DNA from: UBA2093 sp044340485
GTDB lineage: Bacteria; Actinomycetota; Acidimicrobiia; Acidimicrobiales; Ilumatobacteraceae
Length of the DNA stretch: 39,762 bases
Direction: 5' to 3'
NCBI GenBank assembly: GCA_044340485.1
Contig: JBIITN010000017.1
Coordinates: forward strand, 1-39,762
Part shown: positions 16,188 to 25,278 of the stretch, one piece after another
How the letters are laid out: each line of letters begins with the position of its first letter
Position numbering within the stretch: position 1 is the stretch's first letter
The notes under the pieces: model-generated
The model's database searches: none
Told to the model about the DNA's origin: nothing
The model's input: the letters and a program-made list of their open reading frames with translations, nothing else
Position numbers and translations under genes: made by a program

Positions 16188-16270
16188 GCGCGAGTGGCGG
16201 AATGGCAGACGCGCTGGCTTCAGGTGCCAGTGTTCGCAAGGACGTGGGGGTTCAAGTCCCCCCTCGCGCA
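16188..16270 (+). tRNA. tRNA-Leu (CAG)
   Basis: An 83-base class II tRNA. The acceptor stem is GCGCGAG/CTCGCGC, the D arm is TGGCGGAATGGCAGACGC, the anticodon arm is CTGGC-TTCAGGT-GCCAG with anticodon CAG, and there is a long variable arm (TGTTCGCAAGGACG) and T arm GGGGGTTCAAGTCCCCC. The discriminator is A. CCA is not encoded (CTC follows), unlike the tRNA-Ala in this window. It borders the AT-rich glycan block and could be an integration boundary. Confidence 0.95.
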
Positions 16271-16512
16271 CTCTTCTTTCGTAGACCATATTCAGAAGAA
16301 ACAGTTTGTGCTGCATGTCCTTTATTTTGAAGATTGTTACCTCCGTCTAATATAACGATCCGTTTTATAAGCGAACCGCATGGACTATGAGTCTAAATTG
16401 GCAGTGAAAGATTGTTTTAAATCGTTGCCGTTCTTTAGGCTGAGTGGGGAAACCTGATCACGACCATTTGATTTTCGTACATGTTGATTTGCTGAGAATT
16501 TACTCAGTATAA

Positions 16513-17094
16513 AATGACACCCTGCAATGCGATAACTGGGGAATCGCCCCAGGTCTTGATTCACTTGATTCTCTGAGTGTTCGGAATGTTATCGATGCGG
16601 TTTTTAATGGTTTCCTACATTTATCCGATTCGAGATTTGGATTCCGTGAAAGATTTTCTCAATCAGAGGAGTATCCCTGTGCCTCTGATTTATGGCCGCA
16701 GACCATAAATGGTTTTCCACAAATTGAATATTCGTCAAGCTACGAAGCTGATAATGTGGCTTTAAGAAGTGTTAGAGCTTTTTTATCAAAGGTATATCAA
16801 ATACCGTATTTCATCGGATTACTTGCGTCTATAGTCGGTTTGTCTGCTGGTCGAAAGCGAGGAATACTGGGTTCACAATCCAGTAGGACATGGCGATCAC
16901 TTGGGATCGGTGCATGGGTCACTGTAGGTGTACTGGTGTTGCAGATCTCGCTTCTCGAGGCGAGCTCCGGTCTGTACATGTCTGTGGGCGGAGGATGGTA
17001 TTTGCTCCCTGCCGCACCCTTTGTACTCTTATCAATAGTTGCTGGGACAGAGCGTCTTTTGTTGTCTCGTCAAATCGAACAATCAAGGATCTAA
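16513..17094 (+). pseudogene. C-terminal remnant of a polytopic membrane glycosyltransferase
   Basis: An open frame of 193 codons runs from just after a TAA (16510-16512) to TAG/TAA-bounded 17094. It has no ATG, GTG or TTG start until GTG at 16756, in the middle of coherent protein sequence. Upstream of that GTG it reads FGFRERFSQSEEYPCASDLW and then NGFPQIEYSSSYEAD; downstream are three hydrophobic segments and GGGWYLLPAAPFVLL. This resembles the C-terminal part of PMT/DUF2142-like membrane glycosyltransferases. The N-terminal catalytic part is missing, so I read it as a truncated, decaying gene. The 240 bases between tRNA-Leu and this frame are AT-rich with frequent stops, and I see no gene there. 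Confidence 0.6.
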
Positions 17095-17186
17095 TGTTGC
17101 AAAATATTTCTTAAATTCAGTATGAATCATAAAATTATGGATACTGTTAGTTGGCTCAATTTCCTGACACACAAGAAGTTACTTTG

Positions 17187-17990
17187 ATGAACCAAATGCA
17201 AAAACAACTATTAGCGACAGATATTTGGATTGTGATGCCTGCATACAACGCAGAACATACGCTTCGGCAGACCTACGAAGATATTCCAGAACAACTAAAG
17301 CGTCAAGTAATCCTTGTGGACGATTGTTCAACTGACAATACAGTTCTTGTGGCTGAAGAACTTAACTTGGTTGTTATTCAACATGATGAAAATAGGGGCT
17401 ACGGCGGCAATCAAAAGACGTGTTATCGGGCGGCACTCGATCGTGGTGCACATGTTGTGATTATGCTCCATCCGGACTACCAGTATGACTCGCGTGTTTC
17501 ACTGATCATGGCGGAACTAATTCATCTTGACATCTGTGATTTGGTTCTTGGGAACAGGATTCGTACGCGAAGAGAGGCACTAGACGGAGGAATGCCTAAG
17601 TGGAAGTATTTTACAAATAGAGTCTCAACCTTTTTCGAAAACCTGATACTTGGCCAATCAATTGGTGATTTTCACAGTGGATTTCGTGCCTATTCGAGAG
17701 CACTGTTATCAACAGTACCGTTTGAAAAAAATTCTGATGACTTTGCATTTGACCAGGAACTATTAGTACAAGCCGTGGCTTTCGGTTATCGAATAGGAGA
17801 TGTACCGGTTCCGGTTCGCTACTTTGAAGAAGCGTCTTCGATTAACTTTAAACGCAGTGTGAAATATGGTGTTGGCGGCTTAGGTGCAATAACGTCGTAT
17901 TACTTGTGCAAAATTCGACTTCGCAATGATCCGAAATTTAAGGGTGCACGTACTTCGAGAAAGGCTATGGGGGCAAGAAGTCATGCTTGA
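17187..17990 (+). CDS. GT2 glycosyltransferase (DPM1-like)
   Basis: This 267-residue GT-A fold glycosyltransferase has the usual opening IWIVMPAYNAEHTL, the nucleotide-sugar motif VDDCSTDNT, GYGGNQKTCYRAAL and the metal-binding region MLHPDYQYD. It resembles the dolichyl/polyprenyl-phosphate sugar synthase type without the membrane domain, suggesting transfer of a sugar to a lipid carrier or nascent glycan at the inner membrane face. An in-frame TTG at 17151 would add 12 residues; I prefer the ATG at 17187, which follows a purine-rich AAGAAG. The gene is AT-rich compared with the cell-wall operon. The end overlaps the methyltransferase start by 8 bases. Confidence 0.88.
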   Translation: MNQMQKQLLATDIWIVMPAYNAEHTLRQTYEDIPEQLKRQVILVDDCSTDNTVLVAEELNLVVIQHDENRGYGGNQKTCYRAALDRGAHVVIMLHPDYQYDSRVSLIMAELIHLDICDLVLGNRIRTRREALDGGMPKWKYFTNRVSTFFENLILGQSIGDFHSGFRAYSRALLSTVPFEKNSDDFAFDQELLVQAVAFGYRIGDVPVPVRYFEEASSINFKRSVKYGVGGLGAITSYYLCKIRLRNDPKFKGARTSRKAMGARSHA

Positions 17991-18663
17991 GAGATATCCA
18001 TTGAAAGCTGGGCGTTACTCAAGTCATTCCAAGATTCTGCACTTGTTAGGTGAGGGTAAAGGTAAGTCTCTTCTTGATGTGGGATGTGCACAGGGCCACC
18101 TACTATCTGCTGCTATGGACAACGGATGGGTAACTACGGGCATTGAGTACAATGAAGACGATGCGAAGATAGCCCAAAATTGCGGACTAAATGTTCTGAA
18201 AGGTTCAGCAGAAGAAGAACTCTCGAAGATCACGGGCAGATTTGATGTGATTGTAATTGCCGATGTACTTGAGCACTTAGTGGATCCAGATGTTGTTCTG
18301 CGACTGATATCTGAACGAATTTCCCAACACGGGAAAGTGATTATTTCGTTACCCAACGTGGCCCATTTGTCCGTACGGTTTGCCCTCATCTTCGGACGAT
18401 TTAATTATTCAGACAGAGGAATATTGGATCGTACTCATTTACATTTTTACACTCGTAAATCTATTGCGGAATTATGCAAGCGCAATGGTTTAACCATCAA
18501 CTCTTGGACGGTAACGCCAGCACCTGTGGAGGAAGTATTACCGATAATGAACAAGCACATTGCGCTCCGTTGGATTCTGAATCTTGGAGACAAAGTAGCA
18601 ATCTTATGGAAGTCAGGGTTGGCATACCAATTTGTAATTGAGGCCACTCCAAGACAAACGTAG
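17983..18663 (+). CDS. Class I SAM-dependent methyltransferase
   Basis: This 226-residue protein has the SAM-binding motif I SLLDVGCAQGHLLSAA, a post-I acidic site TTGIEYNE and motif FDVIVIADVLEHLVDPD, placing it in the Methyltransf_23/11 group common in polysaccharide loci. The likely role is methylation of a sugar or a glycan end, inferred from the neighbours. The ATG at 17983 has AAGAAG upstream and overlaps the glycosyltransferase gene by 8 bases. A longer reading from 17926 has no such support. Confidence 0.87.
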   Translation: MLERYPLKAGRYSSHSKILHLLGEGKGKSLLDVGCAQGHLLSAAMDNGWVTTGIEYNEDDAKIAQNCGLNVLKGSAEEELSKITGRFDVIVIADVLEHLVDPDVVLRLISERISQHGKVIISLPNVAHLSVRFALIFGRFNYSDRGILDRTHLHFYTRKSIAELCKRNGLTINSWTVTPAPVEEVLPIMNKHIALRWILNLGDKVAILWKSGLAYQFVIEATPRQT

Positions 18664-18672
18664 GTGCTTCTT

Positions 18673-20061
18673 TTACGTTGATGCAAAAATGTTGATGGCG
18701 TACAACAATGCAACGATACTGGCTGCACATGCAAAGATAATTTGCGCAAAATAGCGTCGAATACCCGCGCATAGAATCAGAATGATAAATGGAGTGGCAG
18801 CAAGACCATACCGACTAGATAATCCCGGATCCATGTCGTATGTTCGCCAGATACTGATTCCAAGTGCAAGTGTCCCAAGATACTGAACAATGAGAATTAC
18901 TGGACCAGCGACGCGCCACCACGTCCTGGTCGCAACGAAGACGCCAGCGGCGCAGGCGGTGATTAGCGAGGTATTGACGACAAAATTAATTACAGCCATT
19001 GAGTCGGGGCCAAGTCCATTGTATGGAGCAAACGACTGAGTAAGTGGAGAGAAGCCAACTAGTGCTTGGCGCATTATCAACTGAATTGAAACAGCGCCTC
19101 CGCGTAGTACATCAAAAGGTGCCAATGTGTTCAGTGGAACTTTAGTTGTAGAAGTTACGAAGACGCTCCAAATACCAGTCGATACCCCAGCGCTTATTGC
19201 CAGTAACCCAACTTGCTGGATATAGCGATGTCTAGTTGTCTTACGCCAAACAGTTGAAAAATTAAGACTTTGATTGGAGGGAAAGGACCAAATCAATGTG
19301 AATAGAAACGCGACACCGCATGCGATCAACAGGGTGCCCTTCGTCAGTCCAGCCAACAGCCCCACAATGATCCACCAGATTGTCGAGGTATGGCGATTAG
19401 TAACATTGCGAGCTACCAAATATGCAATTAGTGAAGCAATTGGCAGCACAGCTGCGTCATTGGAGACGATTGACTGATGGTATGCAACTACAGGCGCAAA
19501 ATTAAGAACACCAAGCGCAGGTAAGAACAATAACAACGGAATTTTTAATAGACGCGACGCTCTGTACAAAGCAAAATTTGCACCGATTATAAGGAGCAGA
19601 CCCGTTGCTCTCAATGCACCAAGGGCGCCAAATCCAAATAAATCAAACGCTGGAGAAACAGTTGCTGCGTAGAAGTAGTAGGCCGGTGGTTGCTGTGCTT
19701 CATACTGTAAGCCACCGCCAGGAAAAGCCTCAGGTACCACTTTGTTTGAATCACAAGGAGGTAATACCAAACCATCTAATGCAACTCCATAACAAGAAAT
19801 GTCATTTAGAGAAGACATCAGCATCACATCCCCCATTATTGGTATGCCATGTGAATAAATTCTTTTCACATAATCGTAATGAGCACCTTCATCAATTGGT
19901 GAGAATTCTGAGAACTGTCGATGTGTTCCAATAAGCGTAAGTAATGGGATAATCACTATGAAAAAAGTGATCGTGACCACTTTGAGCATACGAAATAGAT
20001 GGGGTCTTTGGTGACTGTGTGTTTCGTTTCTTGTAGCCACTACAGTCACTTTGCTTTCCAT
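18673..20061 (-). CDS. DUF2142-like polytopic membrane protein
   Basis: This 462-residue protein has about ten to twelve membrane helices. The first periplasmic loop carries FSPIDEGAHYDYVKRI and QYEAQQPPAYYFYAA, matching the DUF2142 pattern (an acidic EPAH-like motif and a PPxYY motif) seen in GT-C-like membrane glycosyltransferases that use lipid-linked sugars. It probably adds a sugar residue outside the membrane, or helps the exporter, but the reaction is not known. Its start overlaps the end of the large GT2 gene by 16 bases, so the pair is co-transcribed. Confidence 0.8.
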   Translation of the reverse strand: MESKVTVVATRNETHSHQRPHLFRMLKVVTITFFIVIIPLLTLIGTHRQFSEFSPIDEGAHYDYVKRIYSHGIPIMGDVMLMSSLNDISCYGVALDGLVLPPCDSNKVVPEAFPGGGLQYEAQQPPAYYFYAATVSPAFDLFGFGALGALRATGLLLIIGANFALYRASRLLKIPLLLFLPALGVLNFAPVVAYHQSIVSNDAAVLPIASLIAYLVARNVTNRHTSTIWWIIVGLLAGLTKGTLLIACGVAFLFTLIWSFPSNQSLNFSTVWRKTTRHRYIQQVGLLAISAGVSTGIWSVFVTSTTKVPLNTLAPFDVLRGGAVSIQLIMRQALVGFSPLTQSFAPYNGLGPDSMAVINFVVNTSLITACAAGVFVATRTWWRVAGPVILIVQYLGTLALGISIWRTYDMDPGLSSRYGLAATPFIILILCAGIRRYFAQIIFACAASIVALLYAINIFAST

Positions 20062-21629
20062 TTTGGCTTTCTATGAACGCGTTGCTCAGGACGAAGAACT
20101 GAGTAAGGATCTCGTTGCAACAGATGACTCCATTTTTCATCTATTTCACTAGTTATGTCCATTTTTGCTTCATTAAATTCAATAACATCTGAATCATTTG
20201 AGAAGTCATAAGTATGAACTTGAGGTGTAGATACCAATCGCAAATTGTTCGAACGAAACTTCAAACACAGGTCAATCCACGCCCAGGGTGGTGGCAAAGT
20301 TGTATCTAATCCACCAGCATCAATGAAATGCTGCCTTCTGATCATGACAAAGTAGGGCAGTAATGCAGAGACCTCACGATCACATCGAAAGAGCGCCCTG
20401 ATTCCTGTTACATTTTGGCCCATTCTGATGCCATCGAACCAAAGCTCTTTAGGTCCAACGGACAATGCGCAATGTTTCAGTCGACTTCCTGCGGTCCACG
20501 TATAACCAGACACCATTGCCACGTCAGCCAATTGCATGAAGCCTAGAAATCTTTCGCACCAATCGAAACTCATTGTCGAACCATCAGCTGATAATGCCGT
20601 TCCATCAGAACACACGACTATAAAGTCTGACTCCGATTCGCTAAAAAAGCGATTTGTATGAGAACAAATGTCCTCATTCGACGTCGAGACATCGACTATT
20701 TGTAAGTTTCGAAATGTTGAGTGAGTGTTGAGGCTCCATTTAGTTAAATCAAAAGAGTCAACGATAGATCCCCAAAAATCGACATTCCTGCGTTCTCCCG
20801 TAAGCAAAACATCAACAGATTGCGGGTTCGGACCCGAACGAGTAATTCGGTAGTTTCCAGGCAGATCATGTCTTCGCTCTACAGTTCCACTTATCCCCAT
20901 TCGACCTAAATGATCCACTAAGGCTCTTTCGCCCGCATCATACGCATAAGGTTTTGCATATGGATTTGACGCAACAGAGACTGAACTCACTCGCCAGTGA
21001 TACAAAATGATGGGGATATGATGGGTTTTTCGAGCCTTTTCGGTGACTCTTAAAATCAGGTCATAGTCTTGAGATCCATCAAATCCTTCTCGAAACCCCT
21101 CGATATTGTCAACGAGTGATCTGCGGATAACCGAAAAATGGCAAACATACATTTGATTTCGAAACCGCTCCGGTGACCAATCAGGCTTTCTAAACGGACT
21201 ATAGAGCACGCCTCTTTCATCGAGAAGATCTTCATCGGTATATACGTAATCAACTGTATCGTCATTTATAAATACATTAATTACTTGTTCAATTGCATCT
21301 GGTTCTAGTACATCGTCATGATCGAGTAGTCCAACAAATTCTCCTTTTGCAAGTGATAGAGCATCATTTGATGCTGCAACAATGCCTCCGTTATTGTCTC
21401 GAAATGAGTATCTAATTCGGGAGTCTCGATCTGCGTAACGCTTGATTAATTCTCTACATTCGGGATTAGGTGACTTATCATCAACAAGGCAGAGTTCCCA
21501 GTTCCTATAACTTTGAGCTTGCACAGATTCAATGCATTCCTTCAGTACCCGTAATGGAGTGTTATAGACAGGTGTGATAATTGAAATTAAAGGATGTTGG
21601 ACTAATCCGTTAGAACTTTGAATACTCAT
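20046..21629 (-). CDS. GT2 glycosyltransferase, long form
   Basis: This 527-residue protein has an N-terminal GT-A domain (about 13-240: ISIITPVYNTPLRVLKECI, LCLVDDKSPNPECR, GLLDHDDVLEPDAIEQV, FDGSQDYDLILRV). A second, less conserved domain ending near residue 490 shows weak GT-like features (FIVVCSDGTALS, FVMIRRQHFIDAGGLDT). Such long GT2 enzymes in polysaccharide loci often act as rhamnosyl- or galactosyltransferases; linkage and donor are unknown. With rml genes alongside, a rhamnose donor is a reasonable guess. It shares an operon with the DUF2142-like gene. Confidence 0.88.
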   Translation of the reverse strand: MSIQSSNGLVQHPLISIITPVYNTPLRVLKECIESVQAQSYRNWELCLVDDKSPNPECRELIKRYADRDSRIRYSFRDNNGGIVAASNDALSLAKGEFVGLLDHDDVLEPDAIEQVINVFINDDTVDYVYTDEDLLDERGVLYSPFRKPDWSPERFRNQMYVCHFSVIRRSLVDNIEGFREGFDGSQDYDLILRVTEKARKTHHIPIILYHWRVSSVSVASNPYAKPYAYDAGERALVDHLGRMGISGTVERRHDLPGNYRITRSGPNPQSVDVLLTGERRNVDFWGSIVDSFDLTKWSLNTHSTFRNLQIVDVSTSNEDICSHTNRFFSESESDFIVVCSDGTALSADGSTMSFDWCERFLGFMQLADVAMVSGYTWTAGSRLKHCALSVGPKELWFDGIRMGQNVTGIRALFRCDREVSALLPYFVMIRRQHFIDAGGLDTTLPPPWAWIDLCLKFRSNNLRLVSTPQVHTYDFSNDSDVIEFNEAKMDITSEIDEKWSHLLQRDPYSVLRPEQRVHRKPKWKAK

Positions 21630-21646
21630 CTTGCTAATAGACTGAA

Positions 21647-21892
21647 CTACTTACGTAGTTTGCGGAAAATAGCACGCACAACTAGGACGGGTGAAAGCAT
21701 CAAACGGCCGATTCTCCAAGTAGGTGATCTATAAATCTTTTCGATTTCCTTCCTCCTACGTTCTAACTCGGCTCGCAGATGCACCTCGGCATTCTTTAGT
21801 TCCGCGATTTCAGCAGACTTCGCGCGGTTGTAATCGCGCAATGAACGGATTTGCTCTACCAATACGGCGTGGTCGTCGTCAGTAGTGAACAT
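21647..21892 (-). CDS. Small coiled-coil protein associated with glycosyltransferases
   Basis: This 81-residue protein has a long charged helix (about 8-50, heptad-like with EIAELKNAEVHLRAELERRR) followed by SPTWRIGRLMLSPVLVVRAI. The SPTWRIG motif after a coiled coil is frequently seen at the ends of multi-domain glycosyltransferases and polysaccharide chain-length proteins. Here it stands as a separate gene 17 bases upstream of the long GT2 gene, so it may be a detached scaffold or chain-length module for that enzyme (inference). Confidence 0.7.
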   Translation of the reverse strand: MFTTDDDHAVLVEQIRSLRDYNRAKSAEIAELKNAEVHLRAELERRRKEIEKIYRSPTWRIGRLMLSPVLVVRAIFRKLRK

Positions 21893-21943
21893 TGGATTAG
21901 TCTAATGAGTCAAATAATCATCATGAAACAACTAAATTAGTTT

Positions 21944-22504
21944 CTAGAAAATTGGTAGATGGTTGTTATCTAGAGCGGCCTGCAAGTCAGGTGCATCTTG
22001 ATCTTTTCCAGAAATTATTGCTTCTGCAATCGTCCATTCGATATTGAGATGCGTGGAATTTGGATTCAATCCCTTTTCATTGATGGGGTCATATTCAGCG
22101 GTCACTAGATAACACACCACCGTATTATCCGATAGGGACTGAAAAGCGTGACCTACATGAGGAGGTAGGAGTAAAGCGTTTCCGTCTTGAGAGGTAAGTC
22201 TCACCCGAGTCCACTTACCAAAGTTTGCGGAGTTTGGGTTTATGTCGATGATGTAATCATCGATCGCGCCATCCATCACCGTCACTAATTTCGTTTGACC
22301 CTCTGGTGCAATGCTGTAGTGGATGCCACGAACCACACCCTTTTTTGAGTGTGAGATGTTTGCCTGTACAGGTGTGAAGTCAAAGTCGATGTGTTGTTGA
22401 AGATCTGACTTTTTGAACCATTCTTGAAACCAGCCACGCTCATCAGCATGTCGCTTTGCTTCAATGTAATACGCGCCGCCAATATCTAGTTTGGTGATGT
22501 TCAT
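21944..22504 (-). CDS. rmlC: dTDP-4-dehydrorhamnose 3,5-epimerase
   Basis: This 186-residue cupin-fold epimerase performs the third step of dTDP-L-rhamnose synthesis. The opening DERGWFQEWF and the core GVVRGIHYSIAPEGQTKLV carry the conserved substrate-binding Arg and catalytic His (H62). HVGHAFQSLSDNTVVCYLVT and the Y-D-P-x-N-E region follow. The length is typical. The start overlaps the rmlD stop by 4 bases. Confidence 0.94.
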   Translation of the reverse strand: MNITKLDIGGAYYIEAKRHADERGWFQEWFKKSDLQQHIDFDFTPVQANISHSKKGVVRGIHYSIAPEGQTKLVTVMDGAIDDYIIDINPNSANFGKWTRVRLTSQDGNALLLPPHVGHAFQSLSDNTVVCYLVTAEYDPINEKGLNPNSTHLNIEWTIAEAIISGKDQDAPDLQAALDNNHLPIF

Positions 22505-23376
22505 GCCTTCTCAGCTTCAATAACGTGTCGAATATCAGGCATATTCTGACGCAAAGCACCATTCCATGGTTGCATCTCTGAGACATTGTTGCGAAGTGTC
22601 TGCTCATGGCTGAGAACAGAGTATGAAGGTCGAGTTGCTTTGGTGGGATACTCACTGGATGGAACCGGTGTGACAAGTTCTAGGTCTTGTCCAAGTAGTG
22701 AGTAGATCTCTCGGGTGAGGTCATACCAAGATGTTTGGCCAGCGTTTGTGCCGTGATAAACGCCAGTGGGAGCTTTAGGAATAACCAGATCAATAATGTG
22801 CTGAGCGAGATCACCGGCATGTGTTGGCTGTCCGAGCTGATCATTGACTACACGGACTACATTGCCAGCAAGGGCCTGACGCGTCATTGTCTTTACGAAA
22901 TTATGACCGTACTTGCTATACAGCCATGCGGTACGAACAATGTAGGTGTCACTCGGGTATTCCTCTAGAGCTGCTAATTCGCCACATAACTTGGTCTTTC
23001 CATACACCGACACCGGACCAGTGGGGTCATTCTCTTTATATGGTGTTGTTGCATTGCCAGGAAATACATAGTCGGTAGACACCAGAACATGCGTTGCATT
23101 GGCGGTTTTTGTTGCTTGAGCAACGTATCGGGCACCATTGCAGTTCACTGCATGTGCAGCTTCCTCATTGTCTTCGGCGGCATCGACAGCGGTCCAGGCC
23201 GCACAATTCACGACTACCGATGGTGAGTGTTGACGGACAAAGTCGTGTACTGCATCAGCGTTGGTGATGTCCAAGGTGTCGATAGTTGAGAAATGAAAGG
23301 AGATGTTGCGCTCTGTGAGAAGCTCGCAAAATGACAAACCTAATTGTCCATCTCCTCCAATGATTAGCCAAGACAT
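22501..23376 (-). CDS. rmlD: dTDP-4-dehydrorhamnose reductase
   Basis: This 291-residue SDR-family enzyme catalyses the last step to dTDP-L-rhamnose with NAD(P)H. The Rossmann motif GGDGQLG (about 7-13), VNCAAWTAVDAAEDNEE, STDYVFPG and VYGKTKLCGE (catalytic Tyr/Lys) are all present. I place the start at ATG 23376, directly before the Rossmann strand with a purine-rich AAGAAG upstream and 7 bases after rmlB. A longer reading to 23418 would overlap rmlB and adds residues unlike the family. Confidence 0.93.
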   Translation of the reverse strand: MSWLIIGGDGQLGLSFCELLTERNISFHFSTIDTLDITNADAVHDFVRQHSPSVVVNCAAWTAVDAAEDNEEAAHAVNCNGARYVAQATKTANATHVLVSTDYVFPGNATTPYKENDPTGPVSVYGKTKLCGELAALEEYPSDTYIVRTAWLYSKYGHNFVKTMTRQALAGNVVRVVNDQLGQPTHAGDLAQHIIDLVIPKAPTGVYHGTNAGQTSWYDLTREIYSLLGQDLELVTPVPSSEYPTKATRPSYSVLSHEQTLRNNVSEMQPWNGALRQNMPDIRHVIEAEKA

Positions 23377-23383
23377 GTCGTTA

Positions 23384-24355
23384 TTATTTCTTCTTGAGTG
23401 GACGCCACCACTGTTCATTGGTTTGGTACCACTGAACTAGCGATGGGAGCGCATCATTCAATGAATGTTGTGGTGTGTATCCCAACTCTTTGTTGATCTT
23501 GCCCCAATCAACGGAATAACGACGATCATGGCCAAGTCGATCTTCCACCCAACGAATACGTTCTTCACCGAGACCAAAGATGGAGAGCAACTGAGTGGTG
23601 AGGTCGCGGTTTGTCATTTCCGTGCCGCCGCCGATGTTGTAGATGTTGCCGGCACGTCCTTTGTTCACTACAAGATCGATACCACGACAATGGTCATCAA
23701 CATGGAGCCAGTCGCGAATGTTCATACCGTCGCCATACAACGGTACCTGCGCACCGTCAATGAGGTTTGTGATGAAGAGCGGAATGACTTTTTCTGGGTA
23801 CTGATATGGACCAAAGTTGTTAGAGCATCGCGTGATGCGAACGTCTAGTCCGAAGGTGCGAAAGTATGAGCGAGCAACAAGGTCGCTTGACGCTTTACTT
23901 GCTGCGTATGGGCTGTTAGGAAGTAATGGTTCTTGTTCATCCCAACTGCCAGATTCGATCGAACCATATACCTCATCGGTAGAGACGTGAATAAAGGTCG
24001 GAATCTTTTCGCGCAAGCTGGCTTCCAGCATTTGGTGCGTGCCAAGAACGTTGGTGTTCATAAACACCGAACTGGCTTCAATGGAACGATCCACGTGTGA
24101 CTCGGCTGCGAAATGAACCACCACATCATGATCTGGTAAAGCATTGGCAATATCAGCCGCGTTACAGATGTCGCCTTTGATAACAGACAGGCGCGGATCG
24201 TCCTTGACTGGGTCGAGGTTGTGGGGGTTGCCAGCGTATGTAAAGGCATCAAACACGGTCACCTTGGTGACGTCATTGCCCCAACGACCATCGAGGAGCC
24301 CGCGGACGTAGTTGGAACCAATGAATCCTGCGCCGCCAGTAACGAAATATTTCAT
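23384..24355 (-). CDS. rmlB: dTDP-glucose 4,6-dehydratase
   Basis: This 323-residue extended SDR enzyme converts dTDP-glucose to dTDP-4-keto-6-deoxyglucose. Visible motifs are GGAGFIGSNYV (7-17), FAAESHVDRSI, VSTDEVYGS and the catalytic YAASKASSD; NNFGPYQYPEKVIP is characteristic of RmlB. The ATG at 24355 puts the first strand at the N terminus; an ATG at 24373 would add six residues. It is divergent from rmlA with 50 bases between the starts, so the complete rhamnose pathway is driven from one intergenic region. Confidence 0.95.
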   Translation of the reverse strand: MKYFVTGGAGFIGSNYVRGLLDGRWGNDVTKVTVFDAFTYAGNPHNLDPVKDDPRLSVIKGDICNAADIANALPDHDVVVHFAAESHVDRSIEASSVFMNTNVLGTHQMLEASLREKIPTFIHVSTDEVYGSIESGSWDEQEPLLPNSPYAASKASSDLVARSYFRTFGLDVRITRCSNNFGPYQYPEKVIPLFITNLIDGAQVPLYGDGMNIRDWLHVDDHCRGIDLVVNKGRAGNIYNIGGGTEMTNRDLTTQLLSIFGLGEERIRWVEDRLGHDRRYSVDWGKINKELGYTPQHSLNDALPSLVQWYQTNEQWWRPLKKK

Positions 24356-24392
24356 CTCAATGCCCCATGTCATGCCAGAAAAGACTCTCCGA

Positions 24393-24398
24393 TACTAT
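24393..24398 (+). promoter_or_regulatory. -10 box for rmlA
   Basis: TACTAT lies seven bases before the rmlA ATG at 24406 within the 50-base rmlB-rmlA divergent region. It predicts a leaderless transcript. Confidence 0.45.
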
Positions 24399-24405
24399 TG
24401 CTTCA

Positions 24406-25269
24406 ATGCGTGGAATTGTTTTGGCAGGAGGCACTGGATCGCGTTTGTGGCCCATTACTAAGGGGATCAGCAAGCAGTTGGTGCCTATTTATGACAAGCC
24501 GCTTGTGTATTACCCCATCTCGACCCTGATGACCGCTGGCACACGGGACATTTTGATCATCACCACGCCACATGATGCGCCCGCGTTTCGTGAGTTATTG
24601 GGAGATGGCAGCCAGTGGGGGATGAATCTGGAATTTGCCGTGCAACCAAGCCCAGATGGGTTGGCTCAAGCCTTCATTATCGGTGAATCTTTCATCGGGA
24701 GAGATGCGTGTGCACTAGTGCTTGGTGACAACATTTTCCACGGAACTGGTCTTGGGGCAGAGTTGCGCGCTGGGAAAGATCCTGATGGTGCGGTCATCTT
24801 TGCCTATCGTGTGGCGAATCCCAGTGACTATGGCGTTGTGGAGTTTGATGAATCTGGCAAAGCAATCAGTATTGAAGAAAAGCCACAAAAGCCAAAATCT
24901 TCGTATGCAGTACCCGGGTTGTATTTCTATGACAACGATGTAGTGGAGATAGCAAAGAATGTGAAGCCCAGCGCACGAGGCGAGTTGGAAATTACTTCAG
25001 TGAACAACGCATATTTAGATCGTGGCACATTGCAGGTGCGTGTGTTACCAGATGGAACTGCATGGTTAGATTCTGGAACATTTAGTTCGTTACACGATGC
25101 GAGCAGTTATGTGCGTGTGATTGAAGAACGACAGGGAATAAAAGTGAGTTGCCCGGAAGAGATCGCTTGGCGTAACGGATGGATCACTGATAATCAGCTG
25201 CTCGCGCAAGCAGAACTGTTATTGAAAAGTGGTTACGGCGAGTACTTGAAGAAATTACTGACTCAGTAA
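24406..25269 (+). CDS. rmlA: Glucose-1-phosphate thymidylyltransferase
   Basis: This 287-residue nucleotidyltransferase makes dTDP-glucose from dTTP and glucose-1-phosphate, the first step to dTDP-L-rhamnose. The signature GIVLAGGTGSRLWPITKGIS and KQLVPIYDKPLVYYPIS is intact, as are VLGDNIFHG, EEKPQKPKS and TAWLDSGTF. I use ATG 24406, two residues before the conserved Ile-Val-Leu-Ala strand; a start at 24367 would add 13 residues of no family similarity. Confidence 0.95.
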   Translation: MRGIVLAGGTGSRLWPITKGISKQLVPIYDKPLVYYPISTLMTAGTRDILIITTPHDAPAFRELLGDGSQWGMNLEFAVQPSPDGLAQAFIIGESFIGRDACALVLGDNIFHGTGLGAELRAGKDPDGAVIFAYRVANPSDYGVVEFDESGKAISIEEKPQKPKSSYAVPGLYFYDNDVVEIAKNVKPSARGELEITSVNNAYLDRGTLQVRVLPDGTAWLDSGTFSSLHDASSYVRVIEERQGIKVSCPEEIAWRNGWITDNQLLAQAELLLKSGYGEYLKKLLTQ

Positions 25270-25278
25270 TTGCGGTGT

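Noticed and set aside
16756..17094. An intact small membrane protein starting at GTG 16756
   Set aside because: Coherent protein sequence continues for about 80 codons upstream of this GTG in the same frame, so the GTG is internal to a truncated gene; a re-used start cannot be fully excluded.
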